From Norana najaformis (lineage: Eukaryota; Annelida; Clitellata; Crassiclitellata; Hormogastridae): DNA of 64,000 nt. The position numbers were made by a program, and so were the translations under genes. The DNA lies in contig OZ029913.1 in NCBI GenBank assembly GCA_964023275.1, positions 44,886,476 through 44,950,475 on the forward strand, read 5' to 3'. Of this stretch, positions 32,801-42,405 are shown in pieces. The first letter of the stretch is position 1. Each line of letters begins with the position of its first letter. The notes below the pieces were generated by a model. That model saw only the letters and a program-made list of their open reading frames with translations. It searched no databases and was not told the DNA's origin.

Positions 32801-35800
32801 ATGGACGGGCCTATATTATAAGGCTGTATATATGGGTTCGACTTATATTCGAGCCGTCGATTTTGGATGCTTTTTTCTCAAAAAAAGTACTTCGACTTAT
32901 ACTTGAATCGACTTATAGTCGGGTATATACGGTAAAACATTTCTGTGTTGAAGAGATGACCTACAAAATTCATAACTGTATCTTCGACAAATAATTTTTT
33001 CCAGTAAATCATATATAACTTTACTTGGTATTTATTTAAATGATATAGGTAACCATTATCCATCGCATCTACATATATAATTGAACTTAAGTCTGATTTA
33101 GTGAAGCTACTGATTTTTAAGAATAAGTTTTGTGAAATTTTTTTGAGCTTGGGTCCCCTGGAGTCAAATTGTTTCTGCACAACTGATATGGTGAACCCAG
33201 ACATCAACATAAGAATCAATGATCAAATTATTCAGCAAGATCAAATGATTGTCCTCCACTGGCAAATCTTCAGTGTGTGATTGCCCAGTCGTAGAAGTTC
33301 AGTTTTGGATGGGTTAAGGAGAAGTTTATTAGCCACCATCCAAGGCTGCCCCTCATCAAAGGCATCACACAACAGCTGCACAGATGAATGACAAGACAAA
33401 CTGTAAAATTCAGTATAGATTTGAATATCATCCACACATAAATGATATCTTAGTGAATGTTTATCAAGTACTGAACTTAATGGTTATCACATATGTGCTT
33501 TAGCAGAAGTTCTTCAGCCATGCAATTGACTGATGCCTTCCTTGTGTGTTAGTGGAAGGGTGCTAATGCACTACTAATCTGTGGTACATTTAGTTACTTT
33601 ATCTTGCACTTCACAGATCAATTTATAATAATAGACATGTTATAAAGTTAGATTAGTCAGTTGTCGTGATGTACCTTTCCCTGGCCAATTCATTCATTTG
33701 ATTAAATAAATCTTTCTGTTAAAGATTTTAGTGTCAACCGATTTGGTTTTTTCAGGATTGTTTGTTTTCTTTTAACAGGTATATTTGCGGCACTGACACT
33801 TGGCATACATATTGAATACTGTAAGTATGAATGGAACAGGAAACCAAATTTCTTGAGTGTCATCATGCTTTTCGGCTGTTTGGCTCAGTTTTCAGCCATC
33901 TCTGCATGCATCATCTACATTGTGCTTGGCATATATTACGGGCAAAGTAAGTAACAACAGATATATCTATTGTGTGGAGGTAAATTATGTAACAAGTTAA
34001 GGTTAGGTAAAAGTTTCCCATATCCATTAGTTGGATATATGGAAGGCATTCATTTCCCATTCTTAGGCATGGAGACCAGCAAGCAACAAATCTCAAAGTC
34101 TTGGGCAGACATTGGTCTAGTGTGTTGCATGATTTTCCAGTTACAGAGAGCTCATGCCATTATCAACATCATACTGTTTGGTGACAGATTGAATGAGTGC
34201 TAACTGCTTGCCCAGGATAATTACACAGAGTCTTCTCTGCCTATTAAAATTCACAGTCATCAGAGACCTAGATGATAGTGAATAGATACAATGTCACTAA
34301 TGAAGGTGAGGTAACTGCTGGCTTAATACAGTCAGCTTTCATGGCCCTTGGGTGAAGGATCAAACATAAATGCAGCAGTCCAACTACCAGACAACTTTCC
34401 TTAAGGATTACATTCACTTTAACATCAGATGCATTTGACACTTTAGGATAGGATTGGAAACCGTAGCTGCAGAGGATAAAGGTAATGGGATGGATTAGCA
34501 GGCTGCCATTCTGAGACATAAGTGTTTCTGTTTGCTTATCTTAGGCTGGGCAGATAGCAAACATTATGGCTGAGCCACAATGCAGTACTGTCAGATAACT
34601 GTCAGACAAAGATCACTGCCACCCCAAAACCAGGCAAGGACCTTCATAAGGTGATTAGCTATCGCCCAATATCCTTGCCCTCTGTAAGTTCAAGCTTCTC
34701 AAACAGCTAATATTCTGACAGTCAGCCTTGTCTTAGAAAGCTCTGTCACTATTGAACAGGAAGCATTCGGCCAGGACGAAGCACTTGCAATCAAATCCTC
34801 AGTTTCACGTTAACTGACTACGGATTACAGCAACATCAGAAACAAGAGCCATTTTCCTTGACCTAACAGCAACATACGACATGGTCTGGCATTTGGGCTT
34901 ATGAAGCTTCCCAGGATTCTGCTCTTAGGGATGGCATTAGCTGAAGTTTTCTGTCAGAACAGGCGTGTCCAAGTGCATATGAGGAACCACTGCAGCTTGG
35001 AGAATACAGAAAAATGGTCTGCCTCAGAGATATGTCCTCTCTCCAAGTCTCTTCAACATCTGTATCAGTGACCTTTCCCAAACACAGTCACCCAAGTTCA
35101 TCAATGTCCATGACTTTTGCATTAGGTGGCAAAGTCACCAGTTCATGGAATTAGAGGAAACTCTGAACAGAGACACAGAGATAGTAGCTAAATTTGCATG
35201 TAATGGATAATTCAGCCAAGTACGTCCAAAACTGTATTCGGTGTCTTTCACCTCCACAATGCAACGGCTGTGCACAAATTAAACATCAAACTCAACAGTC
35301 AACACCTCAGTCATGAGAAAGTCCCTACATTCCTGGGCATGACACTGGCCAAGTCAATTCCATACCATCACCACTTGAAGAAGACTGCAGCTAAGGTCAG
35401 TGCTAAAAATAACCTGCTGAGCAAACTCACTGGCTTTGAGGTGCCAGTGCCTATACATTAAGAACGTCAGTCCTTGCTCTTTTCTATTCAGCATCAGAGT
35501 GTTTTGCCCTGATATGGTGTTGCCCAGCCCACATAGGGCTAGTTGAGGAGGGCCCTCTCTACACATCCATGTGCATCAGCTCAGGAACATTGCATCCTGC
35601 CCAGCTACCATGGCTGCTGGTCCTGAGCAACACCGCACCACTTCATCTCCTTAGGCAGGAAGCTAAGTGCTGCAAGGCTGCTGAAAAAGTTCAATGCAGA
35701 CAAGGATTTACAACTTTATGGTGATATAACTTCACACTTGCTGGCATGCCATTATTGAGCCAAATTTTGGTTGGACTTGCTAAGATTTGGTTAGGCCATA

Positions 35801-38569
35801 ACAGCTGTTTCACCACTCAATGATGAATGAGTAGCAGGTAATGTGACTAGCTGGTCTCTTATTGCTGAGCCGTTTGTCTGTCCCCTAGGCTTCAACTTAC
35901 CTAAACGTCTGTGGTCTGCACTTAACCGACTTCTCGTGGGCCAGGGCTGCTGTGCATACAACCTCATCAATGGGGTCAGACTGCTGATCTTTCATGTAGC
36001 TGTGGTGCAGTGCGGACAACGGCGCACACTGTCGATGATTGTCTGCAAACACGTTTCAGTGGTGGACAGGCTAGTGATGACGCTTGTAACTGGGTGGGCA
36101 AACCACATATGCTAGAAGAAGTTGTGACACTTTGGACTGGACAAATGAGGCCTAGTTTAAATGACAGACATGTAATTTATCACTTTCATGGGATATTTAG
36201 TGTTGGGCTAAGTGACAAGATATACTTTAAAGTATATTTTAAAAAATATATTTCTGGAAATGTAGTCATCAATGTAGCCAGAATGCTTGCTGTTTCATAA
36301 TAAAGATTGTTCACTGTACATGGACATATAAGTTAAGTAAGGGTTGCTTGTTTACTGACTAGCAGTACTTAGGGATGCTTTAAGAGGCAGGCAGTCACTG
36401 ATATACGTTGTCTGGTCTGTTTTGTGAATTCCCTATTGTGTTAGATAGATAGGTTGATAAATAGGTTATAGTTTTGGGCTTTCAGGCCTTCTCAGTCAAA
36501 AGCTTTGGAATTCACTGCCCATTTCAGTTCATTGTATCAATTCTTTGATGTCATTCAGGTCTAGCCAACTGGATATAGTGCTTGGCTTGTAACGTGGAGG
36601 ATATATGGGTTCGAGCCTTCCCTGAGATGGTGAAAGTGTAGGGACCTTGAGCAAGTCCTTTCCTCACAATTGCTCATTGCCATTGATTGATGCTTAGTCA
36701 TTAGATAGTGGTACTTAATAAATGCATTAACAACAATATTAATAATAATACCCCCACATGAGTTGGGTAGTAATTAGCAATGCACTGGCCTCATTTCCAG
36801 GACTTTGGGTGTCCTTAATAAAGTAGTTCAATAATACAAAACGAGGATTCAGTCTATGTAAATAAATAACTTCATGGATAAGATCATAAAATGATATGTA
36901 TTTTGCCGTCAAATTTTGCTTGTGTCTGTGTGCAGGAGTTGGCAAGATATACAAGGCGAAGTTAGCTATGTTTTTTTTGTTTTTGCGTTCATGTTTTGGA
37001 CCATGATGATGAACTAAGATGAAGTTTGGTGTATGCTTTTTGACAATTCAGAGCAGGATGAAGAGTTAATTTTAAAGGAATTCATGTGTTCATGAGTAGC
37101 GGACCAACAGTACTGTTCATACTAACGATTTATTGAACTTTTCAAATGATGAGAATGATGCCAGCAGCAACACAGCATCACCTAGATTAGCATTTTCACC
37201 AGCTGCTGACAGAGACTGGTAAAAAAAATTTGAAAAGGGTTGACATGCCACTAATATGTTAGATTTGTCAGCGTTTTATATATTTTCGTAGTTTTATGAT
37301 GAAACTCACTGGCTGAGATCATTCCTAAAGCCAGTCAGCACCCTAAGAATTCCCCACCAACTCGGCACTTTGAGTGCTAAGCTGGCGATGCCTGGATGTA
37401 AACAAAGCAGAGCTAGACACTGATTTCTTGCTTTCTTTTTCCTCTGTGGACTTCTAAAAATGCCTCTGCAAAGTTATTGGCCAACATAACCTTACGTGAA
37501 GATGCCTGGCTTGAGATTTTTCGTGCCACAAAAGATGTTTGAGATAACGCAGTCTGTTTTTCCCTAAATGGCAATGCCTTCAGCAAATGTAAAAACTGAT
37601 TTTTTACCTTCTGCCCCTCAAAACTTGACTGCATGTGAAGTTCAACTGTTCCTCACTAATATCAATGACCATTGGGGATTTGCTTACTACCCAGATTGTA
37701 AAGTGAGTCCTGAAGAAAGCAATTTTGCATTCAAAAATGATGGTTTTCATACCAAACCATTCATGACAAAGACAGTCGCTTGAAATGTAGGTTTAACTTT
37801 GACCTAATAATAACTAAAGAAACTAAATATTAATATCATATATTTATTTAAAACATGGGCAGAACATAAAAAACAGCATAATGGCTGGTTTTCAACACTT
37901 ATACCACACCGTCATATTTAAGTTGTCATATCTAAAAAGTACAAGCACATACAAACGGATTAAATAACAGGTTTGTTTAAAATTCATTTCTGAACAAATT
38001 TCGTGTTTATACTTTAACTCTATCTTCAGTGGTTGCTGAGGTATTACGTTTTGACCTTGAGTGATGAAATTGGGTCTGAACCCTAATAATTTATGGTGGG
38101 GGGCCAGGTTATTGGCTAACAATTTCTGGTGAGCAAAGGGTTAGGACTAATTTGTAATGATAAAATGAATGCTAAATCTGATTTGTAATAATAAAGTTAA
38201 TGTTCAGTCTAATTTGTAATGATGAAGTGCAGGTTAAGAATAATTTGTAATGATGAAGTGCAGATTAAGAATAATTTGTAATGATGAAGTCAGTGTTACA
38301 TCTAATTTCTAATGATATAGTTAGCAAGGAGACTGATCTGCGATGATAATATATGAGTAGACGTGTACTTATATATATATATATTGATTTCATAAGGAGT
38401 GACTCCATGGGATGATGGATTTTATGTTACGAGTGTCTGGTGTCTCATGACATGGAAATGGGCATTTCTGCTCTTCTTCTACTCGCGCCGCTATCGGAAA
38501 CTCATCTTGTCATCTGTGAATGGCACAGTTCAAACGTCGGATAGCGATATTGCGTATCAGAGGATCTAG
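29853..38569 (+). CDS. SLC48A1: HRG1/SLC48A1-type heme transporter
   Basis: Three exons, 29853-29997, 33779-33946 and 38397-38569, total 486 nt or 161 residues (human HRG1 has 146). Donors G/GTATGC and A/GTAAGT, acceptors CAG and AAG, with both split codons rejoining in frame. Four hydrophobic segments are visible: about residues 16-37 (ITFAVIGMVVGSSIFGSFGF), 43-64, 75-100 and 110-130. The last carries TSVWCLMTWKWAFLLFFYSR, closely matching the human SSVWSFISFKWAFLLSLYAH segment. The histidine in LGIHIEYC corresponds to the heme-ligand region of the second helix (THVMYM in human). The tail motif FYSRRY replaces human YAHRY and worm FARKY. The family moves heme across endolysosomal membranes. 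An acidic SDSDIAYQRI C-terminus could hold a sorting signal. Intron 1 hosts DNA element B and a 29-bp minisatellite; intron 2 hosts a LINE and a SINE. Confidence 0.9.
30384..30528. repeat. 29-bp minisatellite, five copies
   Basis: Unit CAACAAGTTTATTTCATGCT followed by ATAAAATTT, five head-to-tail copies with one to three differences each. No unique spacers, so not CRISPR-like. Confidence 0.9.
31518..32932 (+). mobile_element. Non-autonomous DNA transposon copy B (TA-flanked, TIR-bearing)
   Basis: Left terminus CCATATAAACTCGACTATAA, right terminus reversed CCGTATATACCCGACTATAA, flanked by TA at 31516-31517 and 32933-32934. Colinear with copy A and longer by about 57 bases near the left end, where an extra CGACTTATACTCGAG motif occurs. 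No transposase-like frame. Inserted in intron 1 of the HRG1-like gene, same orientation as copy A. Confidence 0.87.
33085..33490 (-). mobile_element. LINE reverse-transcriptase fragment (active-site region)
   Basis: Minus-strand frames read RYHLCVDDIQIYTEF (VDD in place of the usual ADD), QPWMVANKLLLNPSKTELL and LGNHTL, the palm motif and following region of a CR1/L2-type reverse transcriptase. Both ends are truncated. Lies about 150 bases from the right end of element B. Confidence 0.75.
34270..34520 (-). repeat. SINE, degraded, GTAAGGTAA-tail family
   Basis: Contains CAGCAGTCCAACTACCAGAC and ACTTTCCTTAAGGATTAC, matching CAGCAATCCAACAACTTCCC and ACTTTCCCTTATGGGCTAC of the 52-kb SINE, and a weak reversed B box GGATTGGAAACC. 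Confidence 0.5.
34600..36170 (+). mobile_element. Jockey/I-like LINE, reverse transcriptase and C-terminal part, old and broken
   Basis: Pieces in changing frames keep family order: TPKPGKDLHKVISYRPISLP (about 34620), a LDLTATYDMVWH-like segment (about 34860), TFLGMTLAKSIPYHHHLKKT and AAKVSAKNNLLSKLTG (frame 35270-35461), ALLRTSVLALFYSASECFAL-like and AHIGLVEEGPL (about 35460-35560), and a terminal Cys/His motif (about 36000-36060) like C-CG-x-H-x-C of I/Jockey-type elements. Many frame changes and stops; no 5' end. Confidence 0.75.
36465..36550 (+). mobile_element. LINE 3' end scrap
   Basis: GGCTTTCAGGCCTTCTCAGT followed by AAAAGCTTTGGAATTCACTG reads FxAFSVxSxKLWNSLP, as in the LINE ends at 39.1 kb. 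It abuts the SINE that starts at about 36553. Confidence 0.55.
36550..36740 (+). repeat. tRNA-derived SINE
   Basis: A box TAGCCAACTGGATATAGTGC (about 36562) and B box GGGTTCGAGCC (about 36608) at tRNA spacing, then a body with GGACCTTGAGCAAGTCCTTT and a tail GTGGTACTTAATAAATGC. The head is nearly the same as at 40.39 kb. Confidence 0.7.
38145..38330. repeat. Minisatellite of about 31 bp, five to six copies
   Basis: Tandem variants of TAATTTGTAATGATGAAGTG plus CAGATTAAGAA. Ends about 65 bases upstream of the last exon of the HRG1-like gene, followed by an AT run. Confidence 0.8.
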
Positions 38570-38880
38570 CCTTTACTGAAATATTTTTGGGTTTTTTGTT
38601 TTGTATTAAGAACATGGTTCAAAGGGAGTTGCTGGATTTTCTGAGCTTTTAAGAAATGGTCTCTTTTGCAAGTTTTGGTTTTTGTCTGATGATTAGATTG
38701 GACTTCTTAATTCAGTTGTTCACAAACAGACACAGATTGCACAAATGTGAAAAGTAATGACCCAAAATGGCCAACATCTGATACAGCCAAAATGCTGATA
38801 AACATCAATTGTCTGTAATGAAGCACGTTCGTATGTGGCCTAGCATTGCCAGAAAACAATGTAACATATATTTGAGATAT
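38570..38880 (+). other. Presumed 3' UTR of the HRG1-like gene
   Basis: Follows the TAG stop at 38567-38569; no frame continues. No AATAAA before the LINE at 38880, so the end is uncertain. Confidence 0.35.
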
Positions 38881-39440
38881 TTACAAACTACAAATTATTC
38901 AAGACTCTCTCACCAGAGCCATAATAAAGACCTACAAATATCAGCACATTAGGCCAATATTGCATTCATTGCACTGGCTACCCATTCAGTAAGTATTTCA
39001 AAATCTGTCTTATCAGATGTTGGCCATAGTTCACAAAGTGCTACATTTAAATCTGCCGACGTATCAAAGTTCCATGCTCGCCCCTCATACTAACAGATAC
39101 TGCACTGATCAATGGACATTGACCACTGCTGTGCCCCATACCAGAACAGTGTTGGGCTTTCAGGCCTTCTCAGTAGCCAGTCCAAAGCTTGGGAATTGAC
39201 TTTGTTCTGTCAATATTTTTTGTCCTTAAGTCTAAACTAAAGATGCATCTCTGTTAACTTGCTTACTCACCATAGCGTGGCTTCTGCTTTCTCTGACTTA
39301 TTAGAATTCAACCTGGCTTGTCCAACAGATTATGATTTTGGATTGCGATTTTTACCTGAAGTGACCACCGACTGATCCCTTTTGCGTTATGATAATGGTG
39401 CTATAGAAGTCTTTAGTTTAGATTAAAACAATGTAGCCTT
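38880..39440 (+). mobile_element. CR1/L2-type LINE 3' end
   Basis: Frames read IIQDSLTRAIIKTYKYQHIR, PILHSLHWLP, MLAIVHKVLHLNLPTYQSSM and VPHTRTVLGFQAFSVASPKL, then a 3' UTR ending in ATGGTGCTATAGAAGTC. At least two frame changes; 5' truncated. Confidence 0.8.
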
Positions 39441-40380
39441 TTGTAATAATTAGACTAAATATTGTGTTAATAGGTAGCAGCTGAGCATGTGTTGATGTCT
39501 GTTAATGTCTATGAGCCTTCTAGCCAGAATATTGTCTGCTTTAGCCAACTTTACTTTTAGGAGCATTGTCTGGTGAATTTTTAACCAAATGACCCAAGGT
39601 TTCTTGTACTGCATTTTCCAGGTTGGGTACTCCTTTTTTATGATGGCTTGCTGTGCTGGATGTTGACTGAACTGATCCCAGATAGCCTTAGTATACTTAC
39701 TGGTTTTCCTCAGCTTTTACTGTTATTCGCTACCAAGGCTTCAATCAGTGGTTGTGTCAAGTGAAACTATAGGCAAAAATCGTTATCTGTGGGAGAAAAC
39801 TGGTTGCTATCCAGTGGAACTTGAGCATGTTCTTGAATTGGCACAGCAGAACTGTCAAGACAAAGTTAAAATGCATTTATACAGTTGGTGAAAATAAAAT
39901 TTGGTCAGCATTACACCACTGGTTTCTCATTCAGGATGTTTCCAAATGGTAGTGAACAGATTTGTTCTGACCTAACATTCTGACTGTTGCAGTTATCTGC
40001 AGCTGCCTCTGACAACCTGACTAAATTCTAATCCCACAATCAATATAGTTTAGATGGACTGATTTTCATTATAGTGGATTAGAATAGATGAATCGTAAGT
40101 TAGGTAAGGTTACAGGATCAGTGGAGTAAGCTGTTAATCAGAGAGAGATCAAGACTCACCCCTTGAGAATTAAACCGTGAACAAGTATTTATCTTCTTCA
40201 CCCTGCCATAACAGTTGTCTGATGAGATTGACCCTGCCATAATATTCACTTGATGAGTTTACAAGGAACAAACAATCAAACCAGTTCATCAGTTTCTTAG
40301 GTCAGAAGATTTAAGAATCCTCACTCTGCTGCCAGTTTATCAAGTTTATCTGAGCAGTGTTTGTTAAAAGTTGTAATTCA
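39440..40380. other. Intergenic sequence, nothing recognised
   Basis: No conserved frame or clear repeat. Between convergent HRG1-like and TMBIM genes. Confidence 0.45.
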
Positions 40381-40385
40381 CATAA

Positions 40386-40480
40386 AATGTGGGGCTTGGT
40401 AGCCAGTTGGATAGAATGCTCAGCTTGTAATGTGGAGATTACGGGTTCGAGCCTTCCCTTAGACAGTTACTGTGTATTGT
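40386..40480 (+). repeat. tRNA-derived SINE head
   Basis: A box TAGCCAGTTGGATAGAATGC (about 40399) and B box GGGTTCGAGCC (about 40444). The body is lost and an ATA microsatellite follows. Confidence 0.65.
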
Positions 40481-40517
40481 GTTGATTCAGATTTACTTAC
40501 GTTGCATGCATAATAAG

Positions 40518-40740
40518 TGCAATAATAATAATAAGAATCATAATAATAATAATAACAATAATAATAATAAAAAAATAATAATGTAATTAACTTAGCAACT
40601 TTAATCTTGTATATATTCAGAGCATATGTTGTTAATAATAATAATAACAATAATAATAATGTAATTTACTTTAACTTAGTAACTTTAATGTTGTATATAT
40701 TCAGAGCATACGTTGTTAAGCTATTCAACTTTCTGGTACT
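40518..40740. repeat. ATA/AAT microsatellite with an 80-bp tandem duplication
   Basis: AATAATAATA runs at 40519-40580 and 40634-40660. The segment TTAGCAACTTTAATCTTGTA plus TATATTCAGAGCATATGTTG at about 40590-40632 is repeated with three or so changes at about 40675-40720. Confidence 0.8.
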
Positions 40741-42100
40741 TATAACTGAATAATTCCAATTTCTGTGAGTTGTTGTTTTCACACGAATCTTTTGTGACAC
40801 TCTTATGTCTAGAATTAACTGTTTTGGAAACAAACGTCATGTTACCCAGATTCTAGAGTGAGCCACCAGTACTATAAATTGACAAAAAGAACATTGCATT
40901 AACTTGCTGTTGCAAGCAGTGTGTCTGCAGGTTTTAAATATTTTTTGTTGTGTTTGAGGTGCTTTCCATTAATTGATGTTGTACTGAGATGTTGACAAAG
41001 CTGGAGTGAACATTAATCTTGAGTTACAGACAATTCAGATTGGTTTTGTGTTCACAATAGTTGTTCGACAAACAAGCATTTAGTCATAAACAAACCAATA
41101 AATGCCCACAGTTCATGATGTTTTGGTGTATAGCTACTGAAAATAAACTGATATTCAGTTTGTGAGACTTGCTGGACTATGCAATTCTGGGACTTTAATA
41201 GCTGATACTGATTAATTTTGTGTTTCATGTGTGCATTAGTGCGCTAGTTGTTACTTTGGGAATAGCAGGAAGTAGATATTACCTCTGTTTGGTCTGTTGT
41301 AATTTTCTTATACTAATCTTGACATTGCATAATGCAACAATTATATATATTATTTGTGAATTTCATTGATTACATTTTTATTAAAACAGATTATGCTGTA
41401 CAGGATTTTTTTAAATTGTGTTACATTTTTGCAACACATTAGGCTTTATCTTTGTAAACTATAATGATTACACATTTCATAATGTATTGTTGTAATTGTA
41501 ATTTGAAATTTGTATAGTGCCTCTTCAAGATAAACTCATCAGATGTGCTCTCTGCTCTAACGATGTTAAATGTCATTTAGTATGGAAAACATTCATCCAT
41601 TAGTAAACATTGCACAGATGACTAGAAGTAACCAGTTGGAAGCTCCCCCACCACGTCAAGGCGCATGCATAGGACTTCACCTCGACCATAAAGTGGCCGA
41701 GGCTTTGGGGGACAAAAGGCACAAGTCAGTGCGCTGCACAAACTTCTCGAGTCCATATTTAAACATTTGTATCAGGACACTTAACATAGTGCACTTTAAA
41801 TACCTCAGAAAAGCACAGCACACGTGAATATCTAGCTGATCGAAACGGGTGTTTTTTGATAAGTATATTTTTTACCTATTTATTTCAATGCTGTGATACC
41901 AAAAATGACTTACAAAAATTAATTAGCTCCTGCACTGAAAATACATGCTGAAGACTTTATTACATGTGTAACACTTAGTTCGATAGTTAAAAGGAAATTT
42001 TATAGCAGAATTTTACTAGAAATTTTATGAAACAATTAATTAAACTTTATATATTTATATAATAGTTTAAAATATTGATAATTATTTGACTGAAAAAATA
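40740..42100. other. Intergenic sequence with SINE/LINE tail traces
   Basis: ATTTGTATAGTGCCTCTTCAAG at about 41507 is a reversed GGCACTATA-type retroelement tail, matching 45.82 kb. An 85-codon frame at 41570-41827 is repeat-derived or chance. Confidence 0.45.
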
Positions 42101-42104
42101 CCTC

Positions 42105-42405
42105 CCCATATTACATTAGACAATATGTAGTTTCTTTGCCTGGCACATGGACTCTACATCTGCTAACATATCAGAACTCCATTTTCCTTGATACCTGCTT
42201 TCCATCTCCAAGATGCCCTGGTGGGAACATTCACGTCTATCAGTAACTGCGCCACAGTTATCTGGGAAAAAGCCCAACTGCAAGTGTAGAAAGTAGATCT
42301 TCAGTGACATGTTGGAGCCTAATTTCCGGTAGGCTAAGAGAAGTTTACTCATAAATTCTTTATTGGCTCTGTTGTGTCCTAAAAAGTTCTCAAGCTCCTC
42401 TATCT
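42105..42405 (-). pseudogene. Decayed fragment of the same protein family as the 56.3-58.0 kb transposon ORF
   Basis: The minus strand reads NFLGHNRANK and then LLLAYRKLGSNMSLKIYFLH, FFPDNCGAVTD and MESRYQGKWSSDMLAD. This parallels NFLGNKKADN, LLHFNKLGCNMSIKVHYLH, MENRYQGRWDAHMMAD in the 564-residue protein. Only the C-terminal third is present. It is closer to a FPDNCGAVSDEHGERFHQD-type subfamily than to the 56-kb copy, so a separate old insertion. No terminal repeats found. Confidence 0.8.

Larger units (their letters stand above)
29998..33778. other. HRG1-like intron 1
   Basis: AT-rich. Contains the 29-bp minisatellite (30384-30528), element B (31518-32932) and a LINE reverse-transcriptase fragment (33085-33490). 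Nothing recognised at 30.53-31.5 kb. Confidence 0.7.
33947..38396. other. HRG1-like intron 2
   Basis: Contains a SINE-like stretch (34.27-34.52 kb), a broken Jockey/I-like LINE (34.6-36.17 kb), a LINE end joined to a tRNA-headed SINE (36.47-36.74 kb) and a minisatellite just before exon 3. Sequence at 36.75-38.14 kb is unassigned; small frames there (37413-37634, 37568-37783) have no family features. Confidence 0.65.

Noticed and set aside
36550-36625. tRNA gene candidates (also at 7402, 9281, 40399)
   Set aside because: A and B boxes are present but no paired acceptor stem or tRNA 3' end is seen, and bodies continue as SINEs.
37413-37783. Two opposing frames of about 70 codons in HRG1 intron 2
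   Set aside because: No motif recognised; not enough to call a gene or a named repeat.
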